Below, piece by piece: positions 63,979-64,000 of a stretch of 64,000 bases of DNA (the first letter of the stretch is position 1; each line of letters starts with the position of its first letter). The notes below the pieces were generated by a model, which saw only the letters and a list, made by a program, of their open reading frames with translations, made no database searches and had not been told where the DNA came from. The translations under genes were made by a program, and so were the position numbers. Source of the DNA: CAWCDJ01 sp963778675. GTDB lineage: Bacteria; Acidobacteriota; Terriglobia; Bryobacterales; Bryobacteraceae. Location of the stretch: contig CAVZVI010000011.1 in NCBI GenBank assembly GCA_963778675.1, forward strand, positions 496,001 to 560,000, given 5' to 3'.

Positions 63979-64000
63979 AGTTCCCGAACCAAACTGGGGG

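Overview
The window looks like chromosome from a high-GC soil-type bacterium of the phylum Acidobacteriota, most likely the Bryobacterales/Solibacter side. This placement is an inference from gene content: a VWFA-related acidobacterial domain protein, an Oar-like TonB-dependent receptor with an N-terminal carboxypeptidase-regulatory domain, a DUF1501 plus DUF1549/DUF1553 cytochrome pair, Tat-exported Gfo/Idh/MocA dehydrogenases, and a bifunctional-type phosphoketolase. No 16S gene or tRNA is present to settle it.

Layout. 1-2519 (minus): a translationally coupled operon selD-pyrF-yecE-(lipoprotein, cut by the window edge). SelD has an in-frame UGA followed by a bacterial SECIS-like hairpin, so it is itself a selenoprotein. 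2538-7307: a secreted phospholipase B-like/C45 hydrolase, a small secreted protein, the glycosyltransferase MtgA, and a membrane histidine kinase with its NarL-type regulator. 7584-9113: an ALDH7-type aldehyde dehydrogenase, closed by a hairpin shared with the convergent ribosomal cluster.

9166-29120 (minus) is one continuous str-S10-spc-alpha supercluster, read rpsL, rpsG, fusA, tuf, rpsJ, rplC, rplD, rplW, rplB, rpsS, rplV, rpsC, rplP, rpmC, rpsQ, rplN, rplX, rplE, rpsN, rpsH, rplF, rplR, rpsE, rpmD, rplO, secY, adk, map, infA, rpmJ, rpsM, rpsK, rpsD, rpoA, rplQ. Most junctions are a few bases or overlap. rplC, rplD, rplW and rplV are broken by single-base frameshifts (seven +1 and one -1), which most probably reflect local sequence error because these genes are essential.

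29462-46683 is a catabolic accessory region: a secreted GH2 glycosidase; a DUF1501/planctomycete-type cytochrome pair; a B12-binding-type radical SAM protein; an SDR-like protein that seems to lack the catalytic Tyr-Lys, divergent from a WYL regulator across a palindromic operator; an MFS exporter; a VWA protein; and a set of four exported sugar-modifying enzymes (two Gfo/Idh/MocA proteins, a TIM-barrel epimerase/isomerase and an enolase-superfamily protein).

46775-52303 holds an L,D-transpeptidase and a three-gene set: a Cys/His-rich small secreted protein, a five-Asp-box beta-propeller with a CPCC motif, and a TonB receptor. 52312-64000 (minus): DHA2 efflux pump, cytidylate-kinase-like protein, phosphoketolase, phosphoglycerate kinase, DegQ-like lipoprotein protease, site-2 protease with CBS domains, a small membrane protein, HU, an exported SAM methyltransferase, and a hybrid PAS histidine kinase. 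I see no CRISPR array, insertion sequence, rRNA or tRNA.
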